Positions 44,659 through 55,258 of a stretch of 64,000 nucleotides of DNA are shown here, in pieces. Source of the stretch: Venturia oleaginea (lineage: Eukaryota > Ascomycota > Dothideomycetes > Venturiales > Venturiaceae). The notes beneath the pieces were generated by a model. That model worked only from the letters and a program-made list of their open reading frames with translations. It had not been told where the DNA came from and did not search any database. The number at the start of each line of letters is the position of its first letter. Position 1 is the first letter of the stretch. Made by a program: the position numbers and the translations under genes. The stretch covers positions 62,001 through 126,000 of the forward strand of contig JABMLP010000016.1 of the NCBI GenBank assembly GCA_013176395.1, given 5' to 3'.

Positions 44659-47470
44659 CAGTGCGTTCGATAAGCAATTGAATTGATTGACCGACGCCGT
44701 CAGGCGAACGAAAATCGGCCTATTTAGGCCATCAATCATGCTATGATATATATGAATCAATCAATCAATTGAAGCCTCAAAGATTGAGTGATTGCTCAAT
44801 CCATGGTGTTAAGTTCGCTTAAGTAACGTGACGTAGTTTTAGAAGGTAGCCCCTAGAAATTATTGGGATGATCCACTAAATTTAGCGCCGACCGGCGCCG
44901 AAAATCGGGTTTTTCCTATGCTTCGAATTTGTTTGAACACTGGATTAATTATATTCATTTTCTATTAATTTTGCCACCACAACCACTACGTTTTCTCTAC
45001 AGACTATTCAAGATGATGACTAGATTCGTACAGCGGAGAAGGCCTGAAGGCTATTCTCAAAGATCCGGTACAGCTATCGACGAAGCCTCACTGTCGCAAG
45101 ATCTGCCTCCAGAACCCGAAAGCCCTATACCAGTAGCTTCTATCCTTCCTCATAGGGTTATTACAACTCCCTTACATCCTCTCAATCTCCAGCGTTGCAA
45201 GTTCGATATACAATGGTCACGGCTTCAAAAGGACGGCCAGAAACTGCGGAATCCAAGGCTCAGGCCTGTTACCAAGCAGCAGCTATCCCGACTCAACTCT
45301 TACATTTGGGAGCACGGCGCAGAGATCCAAGCGGATGGTGAGAAGCATAAGAGACTTTGGCTCTGTAAGAGGTGTCATGAATTGAGAGTTGGCATACAGG
45401 AATCTACGTGGCGACGTCTACCGGCGGCATACAAGGACACCTTCTCTCTCAGCACGGCGTCAAAGATCCAGGAGATTCCATTGAAATGAATGGATTGCAA
45501 GAGGAGGAAGTAACTGAAGCGCCGTTGACACATTGCGAGACTTGTGGTCTCAAAAAGGACGATAATTTCGATGCCATCGTGTACAGACAGCAATATATTG
45601 ACTGGACTATCAAGCACAATATTGCCTTCCATACAGCCTCCCATCCCGATACCCTCTCGCTACTCAAGGCCGGCGCAATTGAGACTCTTACAGCGATTCT
45701 ACCAACCGCAAAGTCCTCCGTCAGTAAATGGGTTTTTGAGTCCTACGAAAAACGGTTACCGACCATCCTACACGAGATCAAGGGCGCCAAAAGTCGAATC
45801 AATATCTCAGTAGACGCCTGGAAGGGAGGAAACCATAAGAACTACCTTGCTGTCTGCTCCCGCTTCATAAATTCAAACTACAGGCAGTCACGGATTCTCA
45901 TCGGCTTCCCGCGCGTTTTGGCTCAAAATCTGGAGAGAATCAAGCTAAACTGATCGCCTTCAGTGCTCACTACATTCGCCATCGAAGGGACAAACTTGGG
46001 AGGCTTCACAGCGGATAATGCATCAGATAACGACGCCTGTGTTGCTCACCTTGAGGTTCTGATCTCTGGGCTATCCTCCGGGTGGTCAGAAGATGGCGCA
46101 TTCGCTGTATTGACCATATCATCAATCTTATCGTAGAGGACCTTCTCTTCGGCGATAATGAGCAATCTAAGCACAATAAGTCACTTGCCGCGGCCGGCGA
46201 TGATGAACAGTTTGAGGTCTGGGCGCGCCTAGGACTTATCGGTCGCGTACACAATCTCTGCATATTCATCAATCGCTCACCTGAGCGTAGAGAAGCTTTT
46301 GAAGCGCTTCAAAAGGATGCCAGACTCGATGTTTGGTATGTACTTCTCGTTGGCGGCGGAATCCGATGGCACAGCACTTTCGAGATGATACAACGTGTCC
46401 TTTCGCTCAGGGCGGTTATTATCAAGTGGCAGAGGCTCTACAACTACACCGGTAAAGGCGTTGATATTAGGAAGTCCTTCCTCACAAATGACGACTTCGA
46501 GATGCTTGAAATATGGTGTGCGATACTAGAAGACTTCAAGACGTTCTGTCTCAAAGAGGAGGGTAATGCGACAGAATCTATACAAGGCACAGCCGCCGGA
46601 GTCATTAAAGGGTTGACTTGCATTCACGAGAGGCTCACTGACGCGCAGAATGAGGTTGCTTCTCTCAATCTTACTACTGAGTTTGCTGAACCTTACGTAG
46701 CCGGGCTCAAAGAAGCGCTTCTGAAGACCTCAAAGTACCAGACGATGATTGAAGAGTCAGATCTCTACTACGCCGCCATTATCTGCGACCCAAACCTACG
46801 ATTACTGTGGTTCGAAGACCACTGGGCTAAGTACAACAATCGTACCTGGTACAAACGCGCCGAGAGAGGTATGCAGCGCCTTTTTGACGAATACTGCGAC
46901 AAATACGGGACCATACCTTCACCATCACCGTCACCTACGCCAGAACCATCCTCAGAAGCGGAGAGTGAACCCAGCGGTAAGCGGCCCTCATATTACGACA
47001 AATTCAACAGATTATCAGTCCATGTGATCACCAAAAAGCGCCGGGTAGTCACCAAAGAAGACGATTATACGAGATACATCAAATATTTCGACCCTACCAC
47101 CTGGAAGCCAGTTCACGACGTTGTTGGGTGGTGGAGGCAGCACCGCAATGACTATCCGATCTTATCTCGTCTTGCTTTCGATGTATCATCGATTCCTGAT
47201 ATGTCTGCAGAGGTTGAGAGAGTATTTTCACAAGCCGGTAGGCTCATTACTGATGCTAGAAACGGTATGAGTGATGATACAATTGAGGCGTGTCAGATAC
47301 AGCATCAAGGGCTTAAAAATGGTGTATTTTAGATCTCTCAATTGACCGATCACTCAAGCCATCAATCTCACTGACACCGACTCAATCAAGCCGTCAATCA
47401 AGCCATGTATTGGCCGAATCGGGCAACCAATCTTGAGAATGGCTCAATCGATTGATTATCGAACGCACTG
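44659..47470 (+). mobile_element. hAT transposon copy 2, full length, mismatched flanks
   Basis: The terminal inverted repeats are CAGTGCGTTCGATAA (44659) and TTATCGAACGCACTG (ending 47470). Flanking 8-mers are GTTGATAC and CTTTCTAT: not a TSD pair. CTTTCTAT is, however, the inverted match of ATAGAAAG beside hAT copy 1, as expected if the copies exchanged ends by recombination. Confidence 0.88.
44929..47332 (+). pseudogene. hAT transposase, frameshifted (copy 2)
   Basis: The N-terminal part has a BED-type zinc finger (LWLCKRCHE with the His pair GHLLSQHGV), the middle part an RNase H-like fold with TADNASDNDA and RCIDHIINLIVEDLL, and the C-terminal part the hAT dimerisation region (VVGWWRQHRNDYPILSRLAF, then PDMSAEVERVFSQAGRLI). 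Compared with copy 1 there are 1-bp lesions near 45380, 45925 and 46080, so no full protein is made. The stretch 46082-47332 stays open for 416 codons. Confidence 0.88.
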
Positions 47471-48460
47471 CTTTCTATGATCCTCTAAGGTTTTAGGTGC
47501 TCTCTTCAGATTGTAAGACGTGTGATGCAAGAATGATGGTTGCGGACACAGGGCATACGCCTTATTCCAGGTCATAAAATTCAGCATGCCGGTTGTGCTC
47601 CGTGTTGACAAAACCCAAGAGACAGGAGTTTCAGGTCCGGCGTGCACGAGAACTGCACTATCACCACGATAGTAGTGATGGCAAGATGGTTTCTGGATAG
47701 AGTCAGAAGCAGTTGGGTCGTAAAATTGAGCAGGAAACAGACCGATCTAATATCTTCTGTCTCAGGTACAAAACCCTCCTCCTGGCACAAATACTCGACA
47801 AATGTGCCGAATTGGGTGCCTTCTTCAACAGCACAATTCAATTGGGTTAATGACCGGTATGTTCTGTCTATCCAAACATGTGAGTCTAGTCTCTCTCTAA
47901 GCTACCAATGTCGTCTCACCAAAGTATTCTAGTACCAGCCTTCCGTATATCACTGCGTTACATTCCCGCATCTTTGAGCGGAAAGCGAGGGGATCTTTGA
48001 CTCACCTCTGCAACTTTCTGTCGACATTCCATTGTGTCTTCAGAAGTTCCTGGTAGACCGGAGCCGTGGCTTTACAAGTCCTCGTCAAAGCAACAATATC
48101 GCCTATAGGGAGTTTGGCAGCTATGTTATCGAAGATGGTCCAATAGGCATCACGTTTTGTGAACAGGTCGAAAAGCTGATCTGATTCTGAGGCTCTCAGC
48201 GATTGCTGGCTTGGTGCTGAGGTGGCTTTTTGGACATTATTCCCTTGACTTCGCAGTCGCTTAACTGTCGGATTGATAGGAGTGTATTGCTCATCGTCGA
48301 GGCCTTCAGATTCAGCTCGTGGCCGTTTGTCCCCACGATTGGTGCGCTCTTTCGATGATTGGATTGCCGCATCAAAGACTGGTGACGGTGGAATTGAAGA
48401 ATCAATGGAGATGCCGCGCGCGGACGCCGTGCGAAGGTGGGAACGCGTCGCGTTTCGCAT
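47471..48460 (-). pseudogene. F-box family protein, separated 5' half
   Basis: The ATG at 48460 (M-R-N-A-T-R-S-H-L-R) opens a 455-nt exon with a Ser/Arg-rich lead and an F-box: YWTIFDNIAAKLPIGDIVAL, then TRTCKATAPVYQELL. A 142-nt intron (GTGAGT...GACAG, 47864-48005) leads in phase to a second exon: YRSLTQLNCAVEEG, FVEYLCQEEGFVP, then, after an apparent 1-base shift near 47650, LNFMTWNKAYALCPQPSF. It stops at the hAT end with T-L-E-D then the 8-bp TSD. The same frame resumes at 26669. F-box proteins link substrates to SCF ubiquitin ligases via Skp1; the target here is unknown. Confidence 0.75.
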
Positions 48461-48815
48461 TTCTGGCAATATTGAAGAGACGTAATGACGGTCGAAGTTA
48501 AAATCCTCAGTTTTAGTTTGAAAGTTACTAATAACTATTACCGTAAAAGAACGCCCGGAGCAATAATTTCCCGATTTCTCGATCGAGGACTTCACGCTGC
48601 ATCTTCGGATTCGATTGAAGCAAATCGCGAAAGCATAACAAGCTCTTCGTTAACAGTGTCAGCCTCAATTCTTTTTTCCCCCGTTACCATTAATCCGCGA
48701 AGTCGCTTACAGCCTTGCTGCTTTCGCTTCTCATCAGACGTTCCACACGGCGCATTGTCGAAATTGCACCATGTGAAGTCCAATACGAACATGTTCTTTA
48801 CCTTGAAAACTTATA
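48461..48815. other. F-box gene upstream region
   Basis: About 355 bp of presumed promoter, ended by a Fot-derived element. Confidence 0.5.
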
Positions 48816-49923
48816 ACGTGTTTCACCACTCACTTGGCCACCCCAACCACTAAATCTCAAGTCATCGTGCGATAAACCTCCCACCAATACAGCTTTTATT
48901 AAAATAATTCTAACAATACATTCTTTACGTGTTTGGGCATCGATTAATCTTATGACCTTGAATACCGCAGCCACTACATGTTGGTAATGCTCGCTGTCGT
49001 ACGACGACTTCCTGATCTTGAACACTATCTCTAGAGCTATTTTCGCATCCCTCGACCAAGAACTGACCCTGTTGAGCTTGTAAAACGCCTCCATATGCAA
49101 TATATCGTCTACGATAGTGTTGCTTCTGTTTTCGTCGTTGGTTCTCTGTACGAAGCTTCCTATTCTCTTCTGCAAGTATTACTGCTGAATTCATTGCGAC
49201 TTGATATCCTTTGATGAGTTGACCAATTGCTTGACTACTTGGGCTCTGAGATTGGCGATGAAGAAAATTTCGGACGAGCTGAGCCTGCTGCTCAAGCTGA
49301 GCTATCGTACGAGGAGTTTCTGACGTCCACTGTGGCGCTACTCCATGGGGTGTACCTGGTGGTGAGAGCATCTCTTCAACACGCTGAAACCACGCGTTGA
49401 TTGTCGCTGGATCTTCGCATTTTGCACGCTGTGAATAGAATTTACGATTCCACTTCGTACAAAGCTCCGGCTGAGCGTTGATGAAGCGGGATACCCAGTT
49501 CTTCCCGACTAATGACGGTGGAGGATTCGTACCGCGTTTTTCGAGTAAAGCGTTTGCCATTCGTCGTACGTCGATAATTTGGGGCGGAAATCCTCGTCGA
49601 TCAAGGTCTAGGATCCACTGAACCAGAGCCTGCTCTTCATGTATTTGTAACTTTCTCTTTTGGTGGTTAGATTCGCTTCGTGGTTTACCACCTTGAAGAC
49701 GAAACTGAAGTGTAGATCGAGGAATATCGTACGACGCTGAGATTTGACGTTGACTTAAATTTGGATTCGTTTGAAAGCTCTGCTTCGCAAGAAGTAATCT
49801 AGCCTCTTTGCAAGCCGATCCGGGGGTTGGTGTTGACATTATCGCGATAATTGTACGAAGGGATTAGACTTTTTGGTTGGGTGGCCAAGTGAGTGGGGTG
49901 GCCAAGTGAATGGTGAAACACGT
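48816..49923 (-). mobile_element. Non-autonomous Fot/pogo derivative (1108 bp), TA target site
   Basis: Ends ACGTGTTTCACCACTCACTT (48816) and the complement ending GGTGAAACACGT (49923) are flanked by TA at 48814-48815 and 49924-49925. At the right end the inner part of the repeat (GGGTGGCCAAGTGA) is doubled. It is related to, but distinct from, the Fot element at 24321. Confidence 0.88.
48925..49839 (-). CDS. Catalytic-domain-less Fot transposase derivative, 304 residues
   Basis: The ATG at 49839 starts a psq helix-turn-helix (SASYDIPRSTLQFRLQGG) and a CENP-B/Tc5-like domain (QALVQWILDLDRRGFPP, LVGKNWVSRFI). After N-A-W-F-Q-R it jumps directly to the region that follows the DDE domain in the full-length Fot protein (IGQLIKGYQVAMNSAVILAEENRKL) and ends with a zinc knuckle (CSGCGIQGHKINRC). 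The whole DDE core, roughly 200 residues, is missing yet the frame is kept and unbroken. It could bind Fot ends without cutting them, hence act as a repressor, but that is inference. It lies between the F-box and RING genes. Confidence 0.8.
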   Translation of the reverse strand: MSTPTPGSACKEARLLLAKQSFQTNPNLSQRQISASYDIPRSTLQFRLQGGKPRSESNHQKRKLQIHEEQALVQWILDLDRRGFPPQIIDVRRMANALLEKRGTNPPPSLVGKNWVSRFINAQPELCTKWNRKFYSQRAKCEDPATINAWFQRVEEMLSPPGTPHGVAPQWTSETPRTIAQLEQQAQLVRNFLHRQSQSPSSQAIGQLIKGYQVAMNSAVILAEENRKLRTENQRRKQKQHYRRRYIAYGGVLQAQQGQFLVEGCENSSRDSVQDQEVVVRQRALPTCSGCGIQGHKINRCPNT

Positions 49924-50089
49924 TAATAAGTAGCATCCTCTCAGTAATGAATTACACATCATCAAAACATCAGCCTTTCGTTTTCACAGCACGTCCTTAC
50001 TTTCTTACCGATACCAAGCGCTTTTCATATACTTGACACATCTACCCATCTATCCATCGGAAAAAACACCATCACAACCAAACAACAAA

Positions 50090-52213
50090 ATGGCCAACTC
50101 AGCAATCTCTTCGTCTGACCTCGACATCGCTGAAAGCAAATGCGAACTTTGCAATCTCATCATTGGCCAATCGCGTCCAGAAGGAGAAATCGAGGCGCAA
50201 GTCAAACTCCCATGTGATCACACCTTCGGAGACAAATGTGTCGAATCGTGGTTACAAGTCCAGGAACATGGACACTGCCCAACTTGCCTCGCTTATTGTC
50301 CTGCCGATTATGTTACGACGTGCAACTTGTTGCGAGAGACTGTTTCCGCTGCCGAAACCCTCGCCGCGGAAGCTCCTGGTAGCGAGGCTCAAAAGCATGA
50401 CGAAATTCATGGAGCCACTGCGGAAGACAATGTCTTAGGCCCTGATGCCGCCAATGTTGAAGGGCAAAGCGAAAGACCTAAGGAGTTCGTAATGCTCGAC
50501 GCTGAGCAACCCATCATTGACGATGAGACCGAGGCGACCATTGACGTTCTTGATGAGGCTGCTGTTATAGAAGGACGAACCGAATCTCATGAAGCCGATA
50601 TTCTCGACGCCGAGCAACCCGCGATCGACGACGAGACCGAGGAAGCCAGTGAAGTTATTGACGAGAGTGCTATTCATGAAGAGCGCGTCGTAATTCCTGA
50701 AGCCGATAACATCGATGGTGGGCAAAATGCTGTCGCTGGCACGGTTGAGGATACCATCGACAATCTAGACGAAGCTTCCATCATTGAGGGTCAAATGGAA
50801 AGTGCTGAACAAATCAAAAACCCCAGTTCTGAATTGAACGCTATTGCCGACGAGACTGGTGTGGTCTTCGAGAATCCTGAGTTCATAGGAGCTGTCGCAG
50901 AAGAGGGCGTTGGAGGTCCTGCGGAAGCTGTCGGGACCACCCTTGAGGAACCAATCGAACGTCACCAAGAAGCTGTCAATATCAACACCGAAGAAGAACC
51001 TGACATTGCCGCAACGTCTGAGGAGATCGTCCAAGATCTTGAGAACGTTGAAGATGTTGCTATTGCTGGCGAGATTGAAGACACCGGAGGTCCTGAGAGT
51101 ATTGAAGAAAAAACTATAGCTAAAGAAGCCGATGAGATTGAGGAAAATCAAAGCTTTGAAGGAACGACCACGGAGGATAAGAATATTGCTGACGAGGCTG
51201 AGGAGATTGAGATCACTGACAAAGTCGGAGAGGCTGCTGCTGGGCAAGAAGATATTGTTGACGAGATCGAAGAGATGGAGGCTACTGAGAGCACGGAGAA
51301 AAACGATGTTGAGGAGAACACTGTTGCTGATGGGATTGATGGTGAGACTGATGAGATAACCAACAATCCCGAGGACACCGTTCCAGAATCCGTCTATGAG
51401 AGCGTTATTGATGAGAAAGCTGTTGACGAGAACGTTATTGACGAGGACGCTGTCAACGAGGACGCCGTTGACAAGAGCGCCATTGATGGAGACACTACAC
51501 TTATCTTTGAGGAGGAAGTGCAAGAGGATGCTCTTGGAAAAGACTATGTCAAAGAGGGAGTCTTCGAAGTGGCAGCCATCGAAGATGACATCGCTGAAGA
51601 TGAAGTCGTTGCAGATGAGGTCGTCGAGGATGAAGTTGTCGACAATCAAGTCGCCGAAAATGAAGCTGTTGAAGAGGAACTTGTAAGTGAAAATTCCGCT
51701 GGAGACGCGGCCAGGGAAAATGACAAAGCCACATGGGACACGGCACTTGAGACTCCAGAGATACAAGCTGCCAGAAGCAACCATTTTTTCCGGACCCACG
51801 GGTACAACGACCAGTACCGTGCCAAAATTGAAGACTCTCGCAGTGCAACAGGAAGATCAATTCGCAACATGATTTCGACCTTCAATACAACTCGGGCTCC
51901 TCCTGAAGGCCGTTCAAAGGCTCTTGTTAGTAAGGACACGGCGGTTTGGGCCAAGTACTTGCACTCTTTAAAGCTTCAGTTCCTGGACGAGCTCAAGAAA
52001 ACCAGGGGCCGGTCATTCCGAGTAGATATAGCCCGCTACTATGATAATGCGCGTGAGGATTTCTTCGAGCAGCTAGACAAAACACTTGAGAAGGCTAATC
52101 TTGGTGGACCCGATGTAGATGCGGTGATGGCGGAGGAGGATCTGTTGAAGGCGAACGATGCTGAGAAGATGGATGAGTTGGAGACCATTCTTGCTACTCT
52201 CGGACTGGCTTGA
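50090..52213 (+). CDS. RING-type protein with a long acidic repeat region
   Basis: The ATG at 50090 has a good context (CAAAATGGCC); the frame is open upstream to 50033 without an ATG. Of 707 residues, 18-66 form a RING-like finger: C18-x2-C21, C42-x-H44, C50, then C63-x2-C66; the ligand usually found between H44 and C50 is replaced (TFGDK), as in some fungal RINGs. Residues 100 to about 560 are Asp/Glu/Val/Ala-rich with degenerate repeats such as DAEQPAIDDETEEA. The last ~150 form a mixed helical region (NHFFRTHGYNDQYRAKIEDS). Possible E3 ubiquitin ligase; substrate unknown. Single exon. Confidence 0.8.
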   Translation: MANSAISSSDLDIAESKCELCNLIIGQSRPEGEIEAQVKLPCDHTFGDKCVESWLQVQEHGHCPTCLAYCPADYVTTCNLLRETVSAAETLAAEAPGSEAQKHDEIHGATAEDNVLGPDAANVEGQSERPKEFVMLDAEQPIIDDETEATIDVLDEAAVIEGRTESHEADILDAEQPAIDDETEEASEVIDESAIHEERVVIPEADNIDGGQNAVAGTVEDTIDNLDEASIIEGQMESAEQIKNPSSELNAIADETGVVFENPEFIGAVAEEGVGGPAEAVGTTLEEPIERHQEAVNINTEEEPDIAATSEEIVQDLENVEDVAIAGEIEDTGGPESIEEKTIAKEADEIEENQSFEGTTTEDKNIADEAEEIEITDKVGEAAAGQEDIVDEIEEMEATESTEKNDVEENTVADGIDGETDEITNNPEDTVPESVYESVIDEKAVDENVIDEDAVNEDAVDKSAIDGDTTLIFEEEVQEDALGKDYVKEGVFEVAAIEDDIAEDEVVADEVVEDEVVDNQVAENEAVEEELVSENSAGDAARENDKATWDTALETPEIQAARSNHFFRTHGYNDQYRAKIEDSRSATGRSIRNMISTFNTTRAPPEGRSKALVSKDTAVWAKYLHSLKLQFLDELKKTRGRSFRVDIARYYDNAREDFFEQLDKTLEKANLGGPDVDAVMAEEDLLKANDAEKMDELETILATLGLA

Positions 52214-55200
52214 ATCAGTAGCAACTAGCTTCAGCATGATTCTTGGTTAGCTTGACTCAGCTTGATATTGATCGAGTCGTAATCTAGAGCGACTGATTTC
52301 TCAGCATGACAGGGAACTGACGATGTACTATCGTAGACTAGTTGTAATGGAGTGGCATACGTGAAAGCATGAGCTCGATATTCCTTCTGGCTCTCATCAG
52401 CGAAGATGGAGGAAGTGAGAATTGTTGAAATCTCAATATCTGGAATGATGTCGTTCCCAAACCATATCTCCATTGCTCGGAGTCACAAATGTTACTAGTT
52501 CGATAGTGGGCTGCATCACGAAGCTGTAGTCAGAAGCTGTGTATGCCTTCCTCGTCTGGGGCGTCTTTGTTCGCAACGAAAGGTGTTTGGTGCAGTGAGT
52601 GGCTGTTGAGATGACAGTGAAGTCCGAAGTTGAGTGCGGTATCTAGAGCCGATACCGGTCGGCGCCATTTTCTCAGGTCGCGTCAATCCAAACCATCACC
52701 ATACCCAATCGAGACTGGTTGACCCTGATTGATACAATACAGCTTGAATGAAGGCATGATACAAGCAAGTATTATGGAAACCAGTCCGAGAGCAATGGCT
52801 TAGTTTATGTCTTTCCAAAGCCAACCTACTACTCCTGTTTGACACACCTGTCATCTTGCTCTTCGCGAAACCATCTCTCGTGATATCTCGCTCATGGTGC
52901 TGAATTTATCCTTGAACGGACATCTCATCGGGAAGTTTCTGTATTGACAAGATCGCCCTATGGAGAACCATTGACTTCTTGCGGAGAATGAGCCAGGATC
53001 CCGCGTTATTGATTGGCGCATCTTCCTCCTGCTCTTCACGAAACACCCTTTGGTGTTCAGCCTCGACCCTCCGATCCATGCCAACGTATCTATACCGTGT
53101 TGCAAATCATCCGTCAGCCTGATCTGACCCCGGTATTTGCCGCCAGCGAAGTGACAATCTGGGCCTCCCCTTCGGACGGTAGACACTTCCCAGAGCGTCC
53201 AACAAGACAGCAGCTCACCGAGGATTTCTACCGGAATAAATCAAGGTCATGAGTTAAATATTGATCTAACACTCTTATTGATCAAATCCTTCTCACAGCC
53301 TCACCGTGGCTTCGGGACACAAAATTAACGAAGCCGCTGTGGCCCTCGAATTATCCCTAGCTCCACAACCAAATCGCTTCTCAGACTCTGCCATCAAAAG
53401 ATATAGTAAGATGTTGTACGTTCTCAAGTCACAACTTCCCATCACCTAACACTGATTCCCTAATACGTATTTCGTCATCACGCCAGTGTAATATCTACTT
53501 ATCCAGTAAGTCATGTCGTATTCTAAAGGTCGATGCTTCGCTATCAAATTCACCCTGATTTCGAGCCCAGATCGAATTATTTAATCCTTTCCTCTACTCC
53601 TTCCATGCCTATAATATGTAATTCGAAGAATCGAGATACGATTACGAGGCACTAGCGAATGATTTAAGTAAATACGGTACTCCAGTCCCACGCCAATTCT
53701 CGGAGGAGCATAAATCAGAATCAGACGCACATACAGCAGCAGGGATTCGCTGGTGGTCACCCGCCCAACTACTAATCCGCCGATATCAAGCTTATCTATG
53801 ATGGAGCGAACGGGGACTCGAGTGCTCTTGATTCTTTGGCCGTATGTAGCAGGAGATGATTGTGATTGTGTATATATTGGGGCAGGAGACATTGAAGTCG
53901 AACTTAGATACCTTCCTCAAACACAAAGAACAGTTACCCTAGCAAACAAACTCTTCCCTTATCAAAAATCCCATTTTACCCTCCATAGCTAGATTATATA
54001 CCTATATCAAACACACAGAACCAAACCCAATCTGGAATCTACCACAAATACAACCTCCCATGAACCCCAGTATTAAACAACTAGTAAAGACCTCTCCTTG
54101 AACCACTACCTCATCAAAAGCACAACCAAGAATCCCAATAAAATGACTAGTATCTTGCAAGTCCCTAACTTACCCTTCCCATTCAAGCCTTCCCATCACC
54201 AACAGAAATAAAAACATCCAACACATACGCCTCCCCATGAAACCTAATACCAAAGCCCATCTGACAACAACCTCATCCCCATCCCCATCCATCTAAATCG
54301 AAAGGTTTCCCTCCCAATCACACACGCGGCTTGCCATCTGTTAGATATCTATTCTCCCCTCTTACACGGTATCAATGATGATATCCCTAAAATACCTGTC
54401 TACCTGCAAGCCCTTATAGCGCGAACCCATTGCTCCAAGATAAGAAACATAAAACACAGCAGGCAACCCCACATCTCTTCTCGCAAATGGGGGGAAGCAA
54501 AAGCAAAGCTCAACGACATAGAAACCTTCAAAGTATATATAGACAATCCCTCCACACCCGATGCGAAAGATAGCGAACATAATCACAAACGATGAATGGG
54601 AAGAAAACAAGGGTTATCTTCGAACACATTGCTCTTAATCCTCTCCATCTCCTCTTCAGAAGATGACTAAAGAGGAGATGGAGAAGAAGAAGCGATAATG
54701 TACAATGAGTGGTTTTTCGTAAATGGAATCGCACTCGACGCCGACGGGACGAAGTCCTTATTGCATCGTATCCGCAACATCCTACTTATAGGCTGTTTCT
54801 CTCTCTGTTCTGACATTCTCTTTTCTTCATCAAGTTCGTACCGTCATCCTTGCGTCTCTCGTCATTTCGTCGTGGTGTTGCAATCGTGCACCCACCCACC
54901 ATCCCATGTATTTATCACTTTACATAGACCTTTTCGCTGTGCTTGGATTTCTAGCCGTATAGGGGTTCTGTAGGCATTTGTATGGCCCTAGCGCTTACGA
55001 GGCCTACAGAAACCCTATATGGCAAGAAGCTCCGCCAAAAGCCCGCCAATCGCTTGAAATTGAACTCAATTTCAAGCCAAATATTACCGATATGACTGTG
55101 TACGAAAATACATATTTTTGGGTATCGGCACCATGTCCACATGTGTTCTATCATCCATCTCTCCACATGGTGCCACATCTGAACATGTTATCATACACAT

Positions 55201-55258
55201 ATACAACAACAACATCAATCACATCTCCACTCAAACCTTCTTTTAACCTATTGGTTTC
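52214..55258. other. Intergenic, about 3 kb
   Basis: No protein or repeat recognised. It has AT-rich and CA-rich stretches (53990-54300) and only short frames without coding character. The right end is the 3' side of the HEM3 gene. Confidence 0.5.

Noticed and set aside
45375..45667. Minus-strand frames over the hAT transposase, repeated at 18058-18371
   Set aside because: Conserved only because both hAT copies share the sense sequence; no protein character.
50765..51799. 344-codon open frame antisense to the RING gene
   Set aside because: The sense strand is built of GAN/GNN codons, which give no stops in that antisense frame. The protein has no features and the sense frame has a RING finger.
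52231..54610. Several 60-110 codon frames between RING and HEM3 genes
   Set aside because: No signal peptide, domain, codon pattern or splice support; overlapping on both strands.
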